This document shows, piece after piece, positions 46,625-55,253 of a stretch of 64,000 nucleotides of DNA. The position numbers were made by a program, and so were the translations under genes. The notes below the pieces were generated by a model. The model searched no databases and had not been told where the DNA came from. It saw nothing but the letters and a program-made list of their open reading frames with translations. The DNA is from Caulobacter sp. FWC26 (GTDB taxonomy: Bacteria; Pseudomonadota; Alphaproteobacteria; Caulobacterales; Caulobacteraceae): NCBI RefSeq assembly GCF_002742645.2, contig NZ_CP033875.1, positions 1,280,001 to 1,344,000 on the forward strand, given 5' to 3'. Numbering within the stretch: position 1 is the stretch's first letter; the number at the start of each line of letters is the position of its first letter.

Positions 46625-49408
46625 CTACTTCGCCGGATTGCCGTCGGCGTCGATGATACGCGGCTCGACACCCATCGCCTTCAGCTTGGGCTCGACCGCA
46701 GCGCGGTCGCCGACCACGACCCAGATCAGTTCTTCGGGCTTGATCACCTTCTTGGCCGCCGCGGTCGCCGCGTCGAGCGTGACCGAGCGGACATAGTTCG
46801 AATAGTTCTCGGGATAGCTGTCGGGCAGGTTGAAGTTGACCAGCTCTGAGATCGACCCGCCGACGCCGGCGGCGGTTTCCCACGAGCCGGGCAGCGACAG
46901 GGTCAGGCTGTTCTGGGCCTTGGCCAGTTCGGCGGCGGTGATCGGCTTGTCGCCGATGATCCCCAGAAGCTCCTTGCGCGCCTCGGCGAACGACTCGGCG
47001 GTCTTGTCGGTCTGGACCGGCGCCAGGGCCATGAACAGACGCGTGCCGCGCGCGCCGGTCACCAGGCTGCGGGCGCCATACGACCAGTGCTTGTCCTCGC
47101 GCAGGTTCATGTTGAGGCGCGAGACAAAGTCGCCGCCGAACAGGGTGTTCATCACGTCGATCGCGGCTTCATCGCTCGGATCGCGCGGCGCGACCAGGTT
47201 GCCGACCATCAGCATCGACTGCTGGGCGCCGGGCTTGTCGATCAGGTAGACCGCCGCCTTGCTGGGAGCGGCCGTGACGGAGGGCTTGGCCCTGGCCTGA
47301 GCGCCGGTCCAGCCGCCCAGCTGCGCTTCCAGCTTCGGCATGATCTGTTCCAGCGTGGTGTCGCCGACGATGATCAGGGTGGCGTCCTTGGGCTGCAGCC
47401 ACGCCTTCTGGTAGGCGATCAGGTCGTCTCGCGTGATCGAGCCGACGCTGGCCTCGGTCGACAGCACGCCATAGGGGCTGGACGGGCCATAGGCGAGCAC
47501 CGGCAGGATCCGCGAGGCCATGGCGTTCGGGTTCTGCTTGGCCTGCTGGATGCCGGCGATCGACAGGCGCTTGCGGCGGGTCAGGTCGTCGGGCGTGTAG
47601 GCCGGATTGCGCAGGATGTCGGCATAGAGCGCCAGGGCCGGATCAAGCGTGGTGGTCAGGGTGTTCAGCGAGACCGTCGAGGTGTCGAGGCCGTTGCTGG
47701 TGCGCACGGACGCGCCCAACTGCGCCAACTCGCGGCTCAGGGTCAGGTTGTCGCGATTGGTGGTGCCCTCGGTCATCATGCCGACCGCCAGGGACGAGAC
47801 GCCGGCCTTGCCGCTCGTCTCGGCCGCCTGGCCGGCGTCGAACAGCAGGCTCAACTGGACCTGCGGCGTCTCATGCCGCTCGGCCAGCACGACCTTCAGA
47901 CCGTTCGAGAGCACGCCCCGGTGCAGCTTCACGAAGCTCGGCGGCTTCTGGGCCCCGACCTCGGGCATCGCCTTGCGGTCGGCGCCGACGGTCGCGGCCT
48001 TGTAGTTGGGGAAGGGGCTGACGGTGAGGGTGAAGTCACCGTCGCTCAGCCACTTACGGCCGGCCGCGACCAAATCCGAAGCCTTGGCCGCCCGCACCCG
48101 GTCGAGGCTGCGCTTATAGGCGCCGGCGTCGCCAAGATAGACCTGGTTCTGCGCCAGGATGTCGGACTTGCCGCCGAAACCGCCGATCCGCTCGGCGCCG
48201 CGCACCACGTTGGCCAGGTTGTTGGTGCGGACCTTGGCGACCTCCTCGGGCGTCGGGCCATCGCGCAGCAGGCGCTGGAATTCCTCGTCAAAGGCCTTTT
48301 CGACCGCCGCCGGATCACCGCCCGGCTTGACGGTCAGGGTGACCAGGAACTGGCCGCCGATCTCGCTGGGGCTGACACCGGCGCTGACGGCGGTCGCGGT
48401 CTGGTCGGTGAACACCAGGCGCTTGTAGAGCCGCGAGGTCTTGTCCGAGACCAGGACTTCGCCCAGCAAATCCAGATAGTCGGTGTCGGCCGCGCCGAAG
48501 CCCGGCGTGTTCCACACCTTGTAGATGCGCGTCTGCGGCACGCGATCCTGCATCTCGGCGCGCTGTGAGCCGGTCCGCTTGGCGATCCATTCCTTTTGGC
48601 GCGTCACGGGCGGGCCCGACGGGATGTCGCCGAAGTACTTTTCGGCCTTGGCCTTGGCCTCGGCGACGGTGATGTCGCCGGCCAGCACCAGCGTCGCGTT
48701 GGCCGGTCCGTAGTAGTTCTTGAACCAGGTCTTCACGTCGTCCAGCGAGGCGGCGTCGAGATCGGCCATCGAGCCGATGACCGAGTGGCCGTACGGGTGA
48801 TCCTTGGGATAGGTGCTCTCGGTGATGATGTCCCAGACCTGGCCGTAGGGCTGGTTCTCGCCCTGGCGCTTCTCGTTCTGGACGACGCCGCGCTGCTCAT
48901 CCAGCTTGGCCTTGTCGATGGCGTTGACCAACCAGCCCATGCGGTCGCTTTCCAGCCACAGCACCTGGTCCAGCGCCGCTGTCGGTACGTTCTGGAAGTA
49001 GTTGGTGCGGTCCTCGTTGGTGGTCCCGTTCATGTCGGTGGCGCCCAGCTTCTCCAGCGCCTTGAACCAGTCGTCGTTGAAGTGCTCCGAGCCGTTGAAC
49101 ATCAGGTGCTCGAACAGGTGGGCGAAGCCGGTCTTGCCGACCGGCTCGTTCTTGGAGCCGACATGGTACCAGATGTTCACCGCGACGATCGGCGCCTTGT
49201 GGTCCTCGTGGACGATGACGGTGAGGCCGTTCGACAGCTTGAAGGTGGTGTGCGGGATGTCGATGGTCGGCAAGGCCGTGGCCATCGCACCGGTGACCTT
49301 CGCCGCAGCCTTGGGCGGGGCGGCTTTGGCGGGCGTGGCGGCCAGCGCCGGCGAGGCGGCGACGAGGGCCGCGATGGCGGCGGACGCGAACAGCTTCTTC
49401 ATGGTCAT
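46625..49408 (-). CDS. M16 family zinc metallopeptidase, two-lobed
   Basis: A 927-residue exported peptidase. An N-terminal signal peptide (LFASAAIAALVAASPALAAT) is followed by a catalytic M16 half with the inverted zinc motif HLFEH and the distal Glu region ENQPYGQVW, then an inactive second M16 half from about residue 485. The pitrilysin-like fold cuts peptides in the periplasm. It stands alone, with its start near 49408 and a 96-base gap to the next gene on the same strand. Confidence 0.94.
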   Translation of the reverse strand: MTMKKLFASAAIAALVAASPALAATPAKAAPPKAAAKVTGAMATALPTIDIPHTTFKLSNGLTVIVHEDHKAPIVAVNIWYHVGSKNEPVGKTGFAHLFEHLMFNGSEHFNDDWFKALEKLGATDMNGTTNEDRTNYFQNVPTAALDQVLWLESDRMGWLVNAIDKAKLDEQRGVVQNEKRQGENQPYGQVWDIITESTYPKDHPYGHSVIGSMADLDAASLDDVKTWFKNYYGPANATLVLAGDITVAEAKAKAEKYFGDIPSGPPVTRQKEWIAKRTGSQRAEMQDRVPQTRIYKVWNTPGFGAADTDYLDLLGEVLVSDKTSRLYKRLVFTDQTATAVSAGVSPSEIGGQFLVTLTVKPGGDPAAVEKAFDEEFQRLLRDGPTPEEVAKVRTNNLANVVRGAERIGGFGGKSDILAQNQVYLGDAGAYKRSLDRVRAAKASDLVAAGRKWLSDGDFTLTVSPFPNYKAATVGADRKAMPEVGAQKPPSFVKLHRGVLSNGLKVVLAERHETPQVQLSLLFDAGQAAETSGKAGVSSLAVGMMTEGTTNRDNLTLSRELAQLGASVRTSNGLDTSTVSLNTLTTTLDPALALYADILRNPAYTPDDLTRRKRLSIAGIQQAKQNPNAMASRILPVLAYGPSSPYGVLSTEASVGSITRDDLIAYQKAWLQPKDATLIIVGDTTLEQIMPKLEAQLGGWTGAQARAKPSVTAAPSKAAVYLIDKPGAQQSMLMVGNLVAPRDPSDEAAIDVMNTLFGGDFVSRLNMNLREDKHWSYGARSLVTGARGTRLFMALAPVQTDKTAESFAEARKELLGIIGDKPITAAELAKAQNSLTLSLPGSWETAAGVGGSISELVNFNLPDSYPENYSNYVRSVTLDAATAAAKKVIKPEELIWVVVGDRAAVEPKLKAMGVEPRIIDADGNPAK

Positions 49409-49504
49409 TCCAGCTAGGAGTACGCTCCCCGATGAGCGCGGGCACCGTAGGTTGCGTTCGGTCCGGCTGGCAAGCGCCCATAGCCACGCTCTAAGGCCGC
49501 TCGC

Positions 49505-50119
49505 CTACCAGAGTGATTTGGCCGCGCGCTCGGGCCAGGCACGGTCATAGGATTCGCCGCCCACTTCGCCGTCCGTGACCGCCGCCAGCATGGCTCCGGG
49601 CGAGGGCAGGGACATCGGGTCCACCTGGCTCTCCGCCTTCCACAGGCCTGAACGCACGATCGCGCGGGCGCATTGGAAGTAGGCTTCCTCGACGGTGACG
49701 ACGATGACCGTGCGCGGCGTCTTGCCGTCGACCGCGAAGCTCTCAAGCAAGTCCGGAGCAGCGCTCAGAACCGCGCGACCATTGACCCGGAAGGTCGTGC
49801 CCGACCCGGGGATCAGGAACAGCAGCGCTACGCGCGGGTCACGCACGATATTGCGCAGGGAGTCGATGCGATTGTTCCCACGACGGTCCGGCAGCATCAG
49901 GGTCTTGCGGTCGGCGATCCGCACGAAGCCCGGCCGATCGCCACGCGGACTGCAGTCGAGACCTTCCGGGCCGCAAGTGGCCAGGGCGACAAACGGCGAG
50001 GCCTCGATCAGGGTCGCATACTGCGGCGTGATATAGGGGGTGACCTTGACCGTCGAGGCCGGCGTGGGCGCGGGTTGGTAGAGCGCTTCAAGCGCCTCCA
50101 GGGTGGTGATCTCGTGCAA
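49505..50119 (-). CDS. PPOX-type FMN-binding protein (pyridoxamine oxidase-like)
   Basis: A 204-residue flavoprotein with a split-barrel fold (ASPFVALATCGPEGLDCSPR, GDRPGFVRIADRKTLMLPDR, RNNRIDS-like GNNRIDSLRNIVRDP). This matches the MSMEG_1061 family of FMN-dependent PPOX proteins more than true PdxH. The substrate is unknown; a deazaflavin or haem-degradation role is known for relatives. It stands alone on the minus strand. Confidence 0.85.
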   Translation of the reverse strand: MHEITTLEALEALYQPAPTPASTVKVTPYITPQYATLIEASPFVALATCGPEGLDCSPRGDRPGFVRIADRKTLMLPDRRGNNRIDSLRNIVRDPRVALLFLIPGSGTTFRVNGRAVLSAAPDLLESFAVDGKTPRTVIVVTVEEAYFQCARAIVRSGLWKAESQVDPMSLPSPGAMLAAVTDGEVGGESYDRAWPERAAKSLW

Positions 50120-50170
50120 TCGCGTCCTCCCCTACACCGGCTCGAGGCGTTCGGAGCGGGCGGCCCAATC

Positions 50171-50533
50171 CTAGGCGTCGAAGGCCCGAGCGCAAGCCTC
50201 GGCCAGATGGCGCGGCGAGATCGGCTTGTCGACGACCGGCTTGAGGTGGTCTCGCACCTGATCGGCGTTGCCCGTCACATAGACCACCGGAATATGTCCC
50301 AGTTGTCGCTGAATGGCCTCGACCGCCTCGACGCCGGTGCCGCCGACGATCCGATAGTCCGCAGTGATCAAATCGGGAGGATTGGCCAGCGCCAGCGCCA
50401 GAGCATCACCCGGGCTGTCGGCGATGTCGAAACTGGTGAAGCCCTGCTCCGCCAGGAGAGCCTCGACCTCGAACGCGACGAGGATTTCGTCCTCGATGAT
50501 CAACACGTGTCGGGCCTTCTCGTGCTCGGTCAT
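50171..50533 (-). CDS. single-domain response regulator
   Basis: A 120-residue CheY-like receiver without an output domain. Acidic residues EDE in VLIIEDEILVAFEVE, the phospho-acceptor Asp in LITADYRIVGG, Thr in VVYVTGNAD, and the Lys in PVVDKPIS are all present. The start is ATG 50533 (MTEHEKARHV) with GGAGAAGG upstream; the frame is open to 50686. The cognate kinase is not in the window. The GGTGVEAVEAI insert resembles receivers paired with HWE-type histidine kinases. Confidence 0.88.
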   Translation of the reverse strand: MTEHEKARHVLIIEDEILVAFEVEALLAEQGFTSFDIADSPGDALALALANPPDLITADYRIVGGTGVEAVEAIQRQLGHIPVVYVTGNADQVRDHLKPVVDKPISPRHLAEACARAFDA

Positions 50534-50705
50534 CGCCGCAGCCTTCTCCGTCGTCCCGATTCCCATTTCAATGTGGTCTTGAGGCCGTACGCTAGTCGCT
50601 TTTTCGTGATCTGATGAAAAGCTTACGTCTTCCGCGTCGCTCTGGATGTGTCGGGGCGTAAAGCAGGCTATGGAAGAGAAAAACAAGCCTTAGCAGGAGC
50701 GCCCC

Positions 50706-51503
50706 TTGTCTTTGATCCTCACCGAGAAGCGCGGTCACATCGCCATCCTGACCTTGAATCGCCCGGACGCGATGAACGCGCTGGGCGCCCCAGGCGACGG
50801 CGACCAGGTGGCGGCGGCCTGCGAGGCGATCAACGACGATCAGGACATCCGCTGCGTGATCCTGACTGGCGCAGGCAAGGCCTTCTCGGCCGGCGGCGAC
50901 GTCAAGGCGATGAAGGCCCGCGAAGGCGCGTTCGGCGGTAACGGCGTCAAGGTCCGCGACGGCTATCGCAAGAACATCCACCGCATCGTCCGCGCCATCT
51001 ATGGCCTGGAGGTTCCCTCGATCGCGGCGGTGAACGGCGCGGCCATCGGCCTGGGCTGCGACGTGGCCTGCATGACCGACATCCGCATCGCCGCCGACAC
51101 CGCCCGGTTCGGCGTCACCTTCCTGAAGCTGGGCCTGATCCCTGGCGACGGCGGCGCCTGGTTGATGCCGCGCACCATCGGCATGAGCCGCGCGGCCGAG
51201 CTCTTGTTCACCGGCGACGTCATCGACGCGACTAAGGCCGCCGAGTGGGGCTTGATCAGCAAGGCCGTCCCCGCTGGCGACCTGATGGGTGAGGCCCTGG
51301 CCCTGGCCGAGCGGATCGCCCAACAGCCGCCACACGCCCTGCGCATGGCCAAGAGCCTGCTCAAGCACGGCCAGACCGCCAGCTACGACACCCTGATGGA
51401 GATGAGCGCGGCCGCCCAGGCCATCGCCCACCACACCGAGGACCACATGGAAGGCGTCGACGCGATCCTCGAAAAGCGCAGCCCTGTGTTCAAGGGCGCC
51501 TGA
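50706..51503 (+). CDS. enoyl-CoA hydratase/isomerase family protein
   Basis: A 265-residue crotonase-fold enzyme. The oxyanion-hole segments AFSAGGDVKAM and AAIGLGCDVACMTD are clear. At the usual second catalytic site the sequence is LGLIPGDGGAWLMPR, with Asp in place of the Glu or Ala found in standard hydratases, so the exact reaction is open. The start is TTG 50706 with AGGAG 6 bases before. The next gene starts 2 bases after its stop. Confidence 0.9.
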   Translation: MSLILTEKRGHIAILTLNRPDAMNALGAPGDGDQVAAACEAINDDQDIRCVILTGAGKAFSAGGDVKAMKAREGAFGGNGVKVRDGYRKNIHRIVRAIYGLEVPSIAAVNGAAIGLGCDVACMTDIRIAADTARFGVTFLKLGLIPGDGGAWLMPRTIGMSRAAELLFTGDVIDATKAAEWGLISKAVPAGDLMGEALALAERIAQQPPHALRMAKSLLKHGQTASYDTLMEMSAAAQAIAHHTEDHMEGVDAILEKRSPVFKGA

Positions 51504-51505
51504 GG

Positions 51506-52102
51506 ATGGGTAAGGAGGCGAGCGGCGTCTGGGGCCAGCTGTCCGACGGCGAGAGCGAGGGCAAGCTCCTGTGGGAGCCGCCCAAGCTCATCTTCCGGGG
51601 CGCCGTGCGCGGCATCTATCAAGGCCACGCCCTGAAGAACGTCCGCGCCGACGGCGACGACCTTGTCTTGAGCGACGGCACGCGCTTCACCCTGGAGCCC
51701 GGTCAGGCCGCCAAGTGGGTCCACGCCATCCTCAACCCGCCCTCGCGCCTGGACAAGCTGGGCGTGAAGCCCGGCATGACGGTGGTGATCGACGGCGTGG
51801 ACGACGAGGCCTTCCTTGAGGAGCTTTCGACCCGCGTGGAGCCGGTCGAGGCCGACGAGGATATCGACATCCTGTTCCTGGCCGCCGAGGACCTGGCCGA
51901 TCTTGACCGCATGGACGACTGGAAGGGCGCCCTGGCCGACAAGGGCGCGATCTGGGTCGTCTCGAAGAAGGGCAAGGGGGCGCCGCTGAAGGACACCGAC
52001 ATCCTGGGCGCCGCGCGCGGCCTGGGGTTCTCGGACACCAAGGTCTGCGGGTTTTCGAGCACGCACACGGCGCTGCGGTTCGTGAAGCGCAAGGGCGGGT
52101 GA
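51506..52102 (+). CDS. DUF3052 family protein
   Basis: A 198-residue protein in two parts. The N-terminal part (WEPPKLIFRGAVRGIYQG) is a small beta domain, and from about residue 80 there is a DUF3052 part (KLGVKPGMTVVIDGVDDEAF, then IWVVSKKGKGAPLKDTDI and FSSTHTALRFVKRK). The function is unknown. It is tightly coupled to the enoyl-CoA hydratase gene, 2 bases apart, so the two probably act together. Confidence 0.88.
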   Translation: MGKEASGVWGQLSDGESEGKLLWEPPKLIFRGAVRGIYQGHALKNVRADGDDLVLSDGTRFTLEPGQAAKWVHAILNPPSRLDKLGVKPGMTVVIDGVDDEAFLEELSTRVEPVEADEDIDILFLAAEDLADLDRMDDWKGALADKGAIWVVSKKGKGAPLKDTDILGAARGLGFSDTKVCGFSSTHTALRFVKRKGG

Positions 52103-52166
52103 GGGGGCGTGGGCCGGGGCGCTGTTCTCCGCTCCGCTTTCAAACTGTTGGCCATCTCAAATAGAC

Positions 52167-52302
52167 CGACCTCCCCGGCGAACGCCGGGGCCCAGATTCA
52201 TCCGGAGCGGCCGGGGGTGATGCGACATCGCGCGGCGCTTGTTGGACAGCCGCTGGTGGGCTCGATCTGGATCCCGGCATTCGCCGGGAAGGTCGGGTTT
52301 TT
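52167..52302. repeat. intergenic inverted repeat (family 4)
   Basis: Arms of about 32 bases (CCGACCTCCCCGGCGAACGC and CGGGGCCCAGATT, against ATCTGGATCCCGGCATTCGC and CGGGAAGGTCGG) enclose about 70 bases. It is the first of two repeats that fill the 459-base gap 52103-52561; no gene is seen there. Confidence 0.85.
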
Positions 52303-52347
52303 GGGGGGAGGCGAGAGACAGTTCGCGATCCTTGGCGGCCGGGAAAT

Positions 52348-52482
52348 CCCTCTTCCAAAGGGAGAGGGAGGGGCCCGCCGCGTAGCGGTGGGAGGGAGAG
52401 GGGTTACGAGGTTTGACGGCGTGCCGGCGCTCCGTCGGACGCCATAACCCCTCTCCCCAACCCTCTCCCTTTGGGAGAGGGA
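52348..52482. repeat. family-1 intergenic inverted repeat, copy 2
   Basis: About 135 bases bounded by CCCTCTTCCAAAGGGAGAGG and CCCTCTCCCTTTGGGAGAGG, with the inner sequence GAGGTTTGACGGCGTGCCGG. It is nearly identical to the copy at 57470-57604 and related to that at 10081. Confidence 0.9.
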
Positions 52483-52561
52483 GCATGGTCGCTTCCCCAC
52501 CCTTCTCAGCCCTCCGGAACGTCCGCTTCCTATGTCCGCATCGGGTTCGCCGGTGACCCGC

Positions 52562-53485
52562 TTATTTACCGGCGGCCAAGAGCCTGTGCCGCGAGGCAGC
52601 CAGCAGCAGCAGTCGCCGCCGCTCCGCCTCGCCGCGATAGAGAAAGTCGTGGGGCAGTCCTAGTCGCACACTGGCCTGGCAGGGCGGAGAACTCCGGATC
52701 GCGATCTTGTCGGCCAGTCTCCCGGCCGCCTTCAGCGCCAGGCCTTCGGCGAGGCTTAGGTCGTGCTCGCGCCCCAGCGCCAGCGTCCGCCGCACCGGCG
52801 GCGGCAGAAGCGAGACGGCGGCCCGCGCCAGCGCGCGATGCAGGGGTCTTGGGACGACGGGCGCGGCCTGCCCGGACGCGATGGTCTGCAGGAACTCATC
52901 GACGATCGGATGCGGCTCGAAGCGCGGCGCCAGCGCCTGCAGCATCGCCATGAATTCGGCCTCCGAGCCTGGCGAGACCGTCGCGCCATAGAGATGGGCG
53001 ACGAGCGCGGCCTCCTCGTAGAAGCGGTTCTTCTCAGCCTCGCTCAACGGTTCGACAAACCGGTCATAGGCGGTGACGAAGCCATAGACCGCCGTGGCGG
53101 CGACCCAGTTCAGGAGGTCGGGGTCCAGCGCCCGGTAGGCTTCGCCGTCCGGCGTCTCGCCCGACACGCGGGCGTGCATGTTGTTGACGCCCTGGATCAC
53201 CCGCCGCGCCGCCGAGACGGGGCCATAGACCCCGATCAGGGCCGCGGTTCCGGTGCGCCTCGCCCGGCCGAGCGGATCGCTCTTGAAGGTCGAGTGATCC
53301 CACACCCCCGACCGGATGCGCGGCTCGGCGAACTCCAGCAGCACCGCCGCCACGCCCCCGACCGCCAGGGCGATCGGGTTCTTGTAGACGCGCCAGTGTA
53401 CGGAGCCGGGGTCGAGCAGAGCCGGCTCGCCGAGCGGATGGGCGTAGTCGATCTTCCAGCCGAGATAGGTGGACGGGTGGGCCAT
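52562..53485 (-). CDS. oxygenase MpaB family protein (DUF2236)
   Basis: A 307-residue protein of the DUF2236 family, of which MpaB and the latex-clearing type are relatives that bind haem. Family segments are VHWRVYKNPIALAVGGVAAV, FAEPRIRSGVWDHSTFKSDP and GVNNMHARVSGETPDGEAYR, with HARV and the later VAHLYGATVSPG. The product is an orphan oxygenase with unknown substrate. It lies next to a Baeyer-Villiger-type monooxygenase in the same direction, 75 bases apart, so a shared pathway is possible. Confidence 0.85.
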   Translation of the reverse strand: MAHPSTYLGWKIDYAHPLGEPALLDPGSVHWRVYKNPIALAVGGVAAVLLEFAEPRIRSGVWDHSTFKSDPLGRARRTGTAALIGVYGPVSAARRVIQGVNNMHARVSGETPDGEAYRALDPDLLNWVAATAVYGFVTAYDRFVEPLSEAEKNRFYEEAALVAHLYGATVSPGSEAEFMAMLQALAPRFEPHPIVDEFLQTIASGQAAPVVPRPLHRALARAAVSLLPPPVRRTLALGREHDLSLAEGLALKAAGRLADKIAIRSSPPCQASVRLGLPHDFLYRGEAERRRLLLLAASRHRLLAAGK

Positions 53486-53560
53486 CAGCGCTCCTTGCGC
53501 CGTAATCTCGGCGCTCAGCGGGCGGGCCGCAACCGATCCGCCTAACCCCTGTCCAGCCGA

Positions 53561-55057
53561 TCAGGCCGGTTCCAGCACCTTCTCCGGCGCAGCCTTCACC
53601 GAAGCGCCGGTTTTACGGCCGAACTGCATCACGCCGTCCTCGACCTTGCCCATCCGCAGGGTCATCAGGTCCAGCGCGTAGTTCTGATGCACCTTCCAGG
53701 GCTTACGCGTCCCCTGCTTGGGGAACTGGCCGATTGAGCGGGTGATATAGCCCGACGAGAAGTCCAGCCACGGCGCGGCCTCGACCTCGCCGTCGAGCCG
53801 CGGCACGCAGTAGTCGGCGCCCGTGCGGTCCATGTGGTTGAGCAGGCGGCAGACATACTCGCTGGTCAGGTCGGCCTTCAACGTCCAGCTGGCGTTGGTG
53901 TAGCCGAACACCGAGGCCAGGTTCGGCACGTCGCTGAACATCATGCCCTTGTAGCTCATCGACTGCGACAGGTCGGCGACCTTGCCGTCGACCACGACCT
54001 CCATGCCGCTGAGCAGCTGAAGCTGCAGGCCCGTGGCGGTGACCACGACATCGGCGTCCAGGGTCTTGCCGGACTTCAGCTGGACGCCCGTCTCGGTGAA
54101 GGTGTCGATGTGGTCGGTGACCACCGAGGCCGCGCCGCTCTTCAGCGCGTCGAACAGATCGGCGTCGGGCACCAGGCACAGGCGCTGGTCCCAAGGATTG
54201 TAGCGCGGGGTGAAGTGGGTCTCGACGTCATAGTCGGGGCCCAGGTGCTCGCGCACCATGGACAGCAGGCGCTCCTTGGTCTTTTCCGGCTTCTTGCGGG
54301 CCAGGTTGAAGAACAAGAGCTGGAACAGCACGTTCTTCCAGCGGGTGATGCCATACGCGGTCATGGCCGGAAGCTTCGATCGCAGCCAGTTGGCGATGCC
54401 GTCCTCGGCCGGGCGCGACACCACATAGGTCGGCGAGCGCTGCAGCATGGTGACATGGGCGGCGGTCTTGGCCATTTCGGGCACCAGGGTCACGGCGGTG
54501 GCGCCGCTGCCGATGACCACGACCTTCTTGCCGCTGTAGTCGAGGTCTTCTGGCCAGTGCTGCGGATGGACGATGCGGCCCTTGAAGCGCTCGGTTCCGG
54601 CGAAGTCCGGCGTATAACCGGCCGAATAGCGGTAGTAGCCCGAGCACATGTGCAGGAAGCGGCAGGTGAAGGTAACCGGCTTGCCGTCGTGTTCGGCCTC
54701 GACGGTCCAGGTCGCGGTCTCACTGGACCAGCTGGCGCGCTTGACCAGGTGCTTGAAGCGGATGTGGCGGTCGATGTCATGCTCGCGGGCGGTCTCGCGG
54801 ACATAGTCCAGGATCGACGGGCCGTCGGCGATGGCCTTGGCCGCCTTCCAGGGCTTGAAGCTGTAGCCCAGGGTGTACATGTCGCTGTCGGAGCGGATGC
54901 CGGGATAGCGGAACAGGTCCCAGGTGCCGCCGATCGCCTCGCGCCCTTCGAGGATCGCGTAGGTCTTGCCGGGGCAGTGCTTTTGCAGGTGGTAGGCCGC
55001 GCCGATCCCTGAAAGCCCCGCGCCCACGATCAGTACGTCGACATGTTCCATCGCCAT
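53561..55057 (-). CDS. FAD/NADPH monooxygenase, Baeyer-Villiger type
   Basis: A 498-residue flavin monooxygenase. The N-terminal FAD motif VGAGLSGIGAAYHL is followed by the BVMO fingerprint FKGRIVHPQHWP and the NADPH motif VVIGSGATAVTLVP. It would insert oxygen into ketones or oxidise a soft heteroatom. The start is taken as ATG 55057 (MAMEHVDVLIV); the frame runs 13 codons further. It is divergent from the EamA transporter, with two palindromes between them. Confidence 0.92.
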   Translation of the reverse strand: MAMEHVDVLIVGAGLSGIGAAYHLQKHCPGKTYAILEGREAIGGTWDLFRYPGIRSDSDMYTLGYSFKPWKAAKAIADGPSILDYVRETAREHDIDRHIRFKHLVKRASWSSETATWTVEAEHDGKPVTFTCRFLHMCSGYYRYSAGYTPDFAGTERFKGRIVHPQHWPEDLDYSGKKVVVIGSGATAVTLVPEMAKTAAHVTMLQRSPTYVVSRPAEDGIANWLRSKLPAMTAYGITRWKNVLFQLLFFNLARKKPEKTKERLLSMVREHLGPDYDVETHFTPRYNPWDQRLCLVPDADLFDALKSGAASVVTDHIDTFTETGVQLKSGKTLDADVVVTATGLQLQLLSGMEVVVDGKVADLSQSMSYKGMMFSDVPNLASVFGYTNASWTLKADLTSEYVCRLLNHMDRTGADYCVPRLDGEVEAAPWLDFSSGYITRSIGQFPKQGTRKPWKVHQNYALDLMTLRMGKVEDGVMQFGRKTGASVKAAPEKVLEPA

Positions 55058-55139
55058 CTCAGTTTCCGCCCCCTGGCAAGCGCCGCGCGCCCGCATGTTC
55101 CAACCGCGTCCGCCCGCCGGTTGACCCGGCGTGGTGTAT

Positions 55140-55154
55140 GTGAACGTTGTTCAC
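55140..55154. promoter_or_regulatory. perfect palindrome GTGAAC-GTT-GTTCAC
   Basis: A 15-base inverted repeat in the control region between the monooxygenase (-) and the EamA transporter (+), of the kind bound by TetR-type repressors. It lies 83 bases before the monooxygenase start and 100 before that of the transporter. No regulator gene is next to it. Confidence 0.55.
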
Positions 55155-55169
55155 CAACAAACGACCGTT

Positions 55170-55184
55170 TTGACCGTACGTCAA
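55170..55184. promoter_or_regulatory. perfect palindrome TTGAC-CGTAC-GTCAA
   Basis: A second, different inverted repeat 15 bases from the first. TTGAC could also serve as a -35 element for the transporter gene on the plus strand. Confidence 0.45.
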
Positions 55185-55253
55185 CCGTGACCCGTCGACG
55201 CGAAGGCGGGTTTTGATTGCGTACGAATGGGGCGGCGGCTTAAGCGGTGTCTC

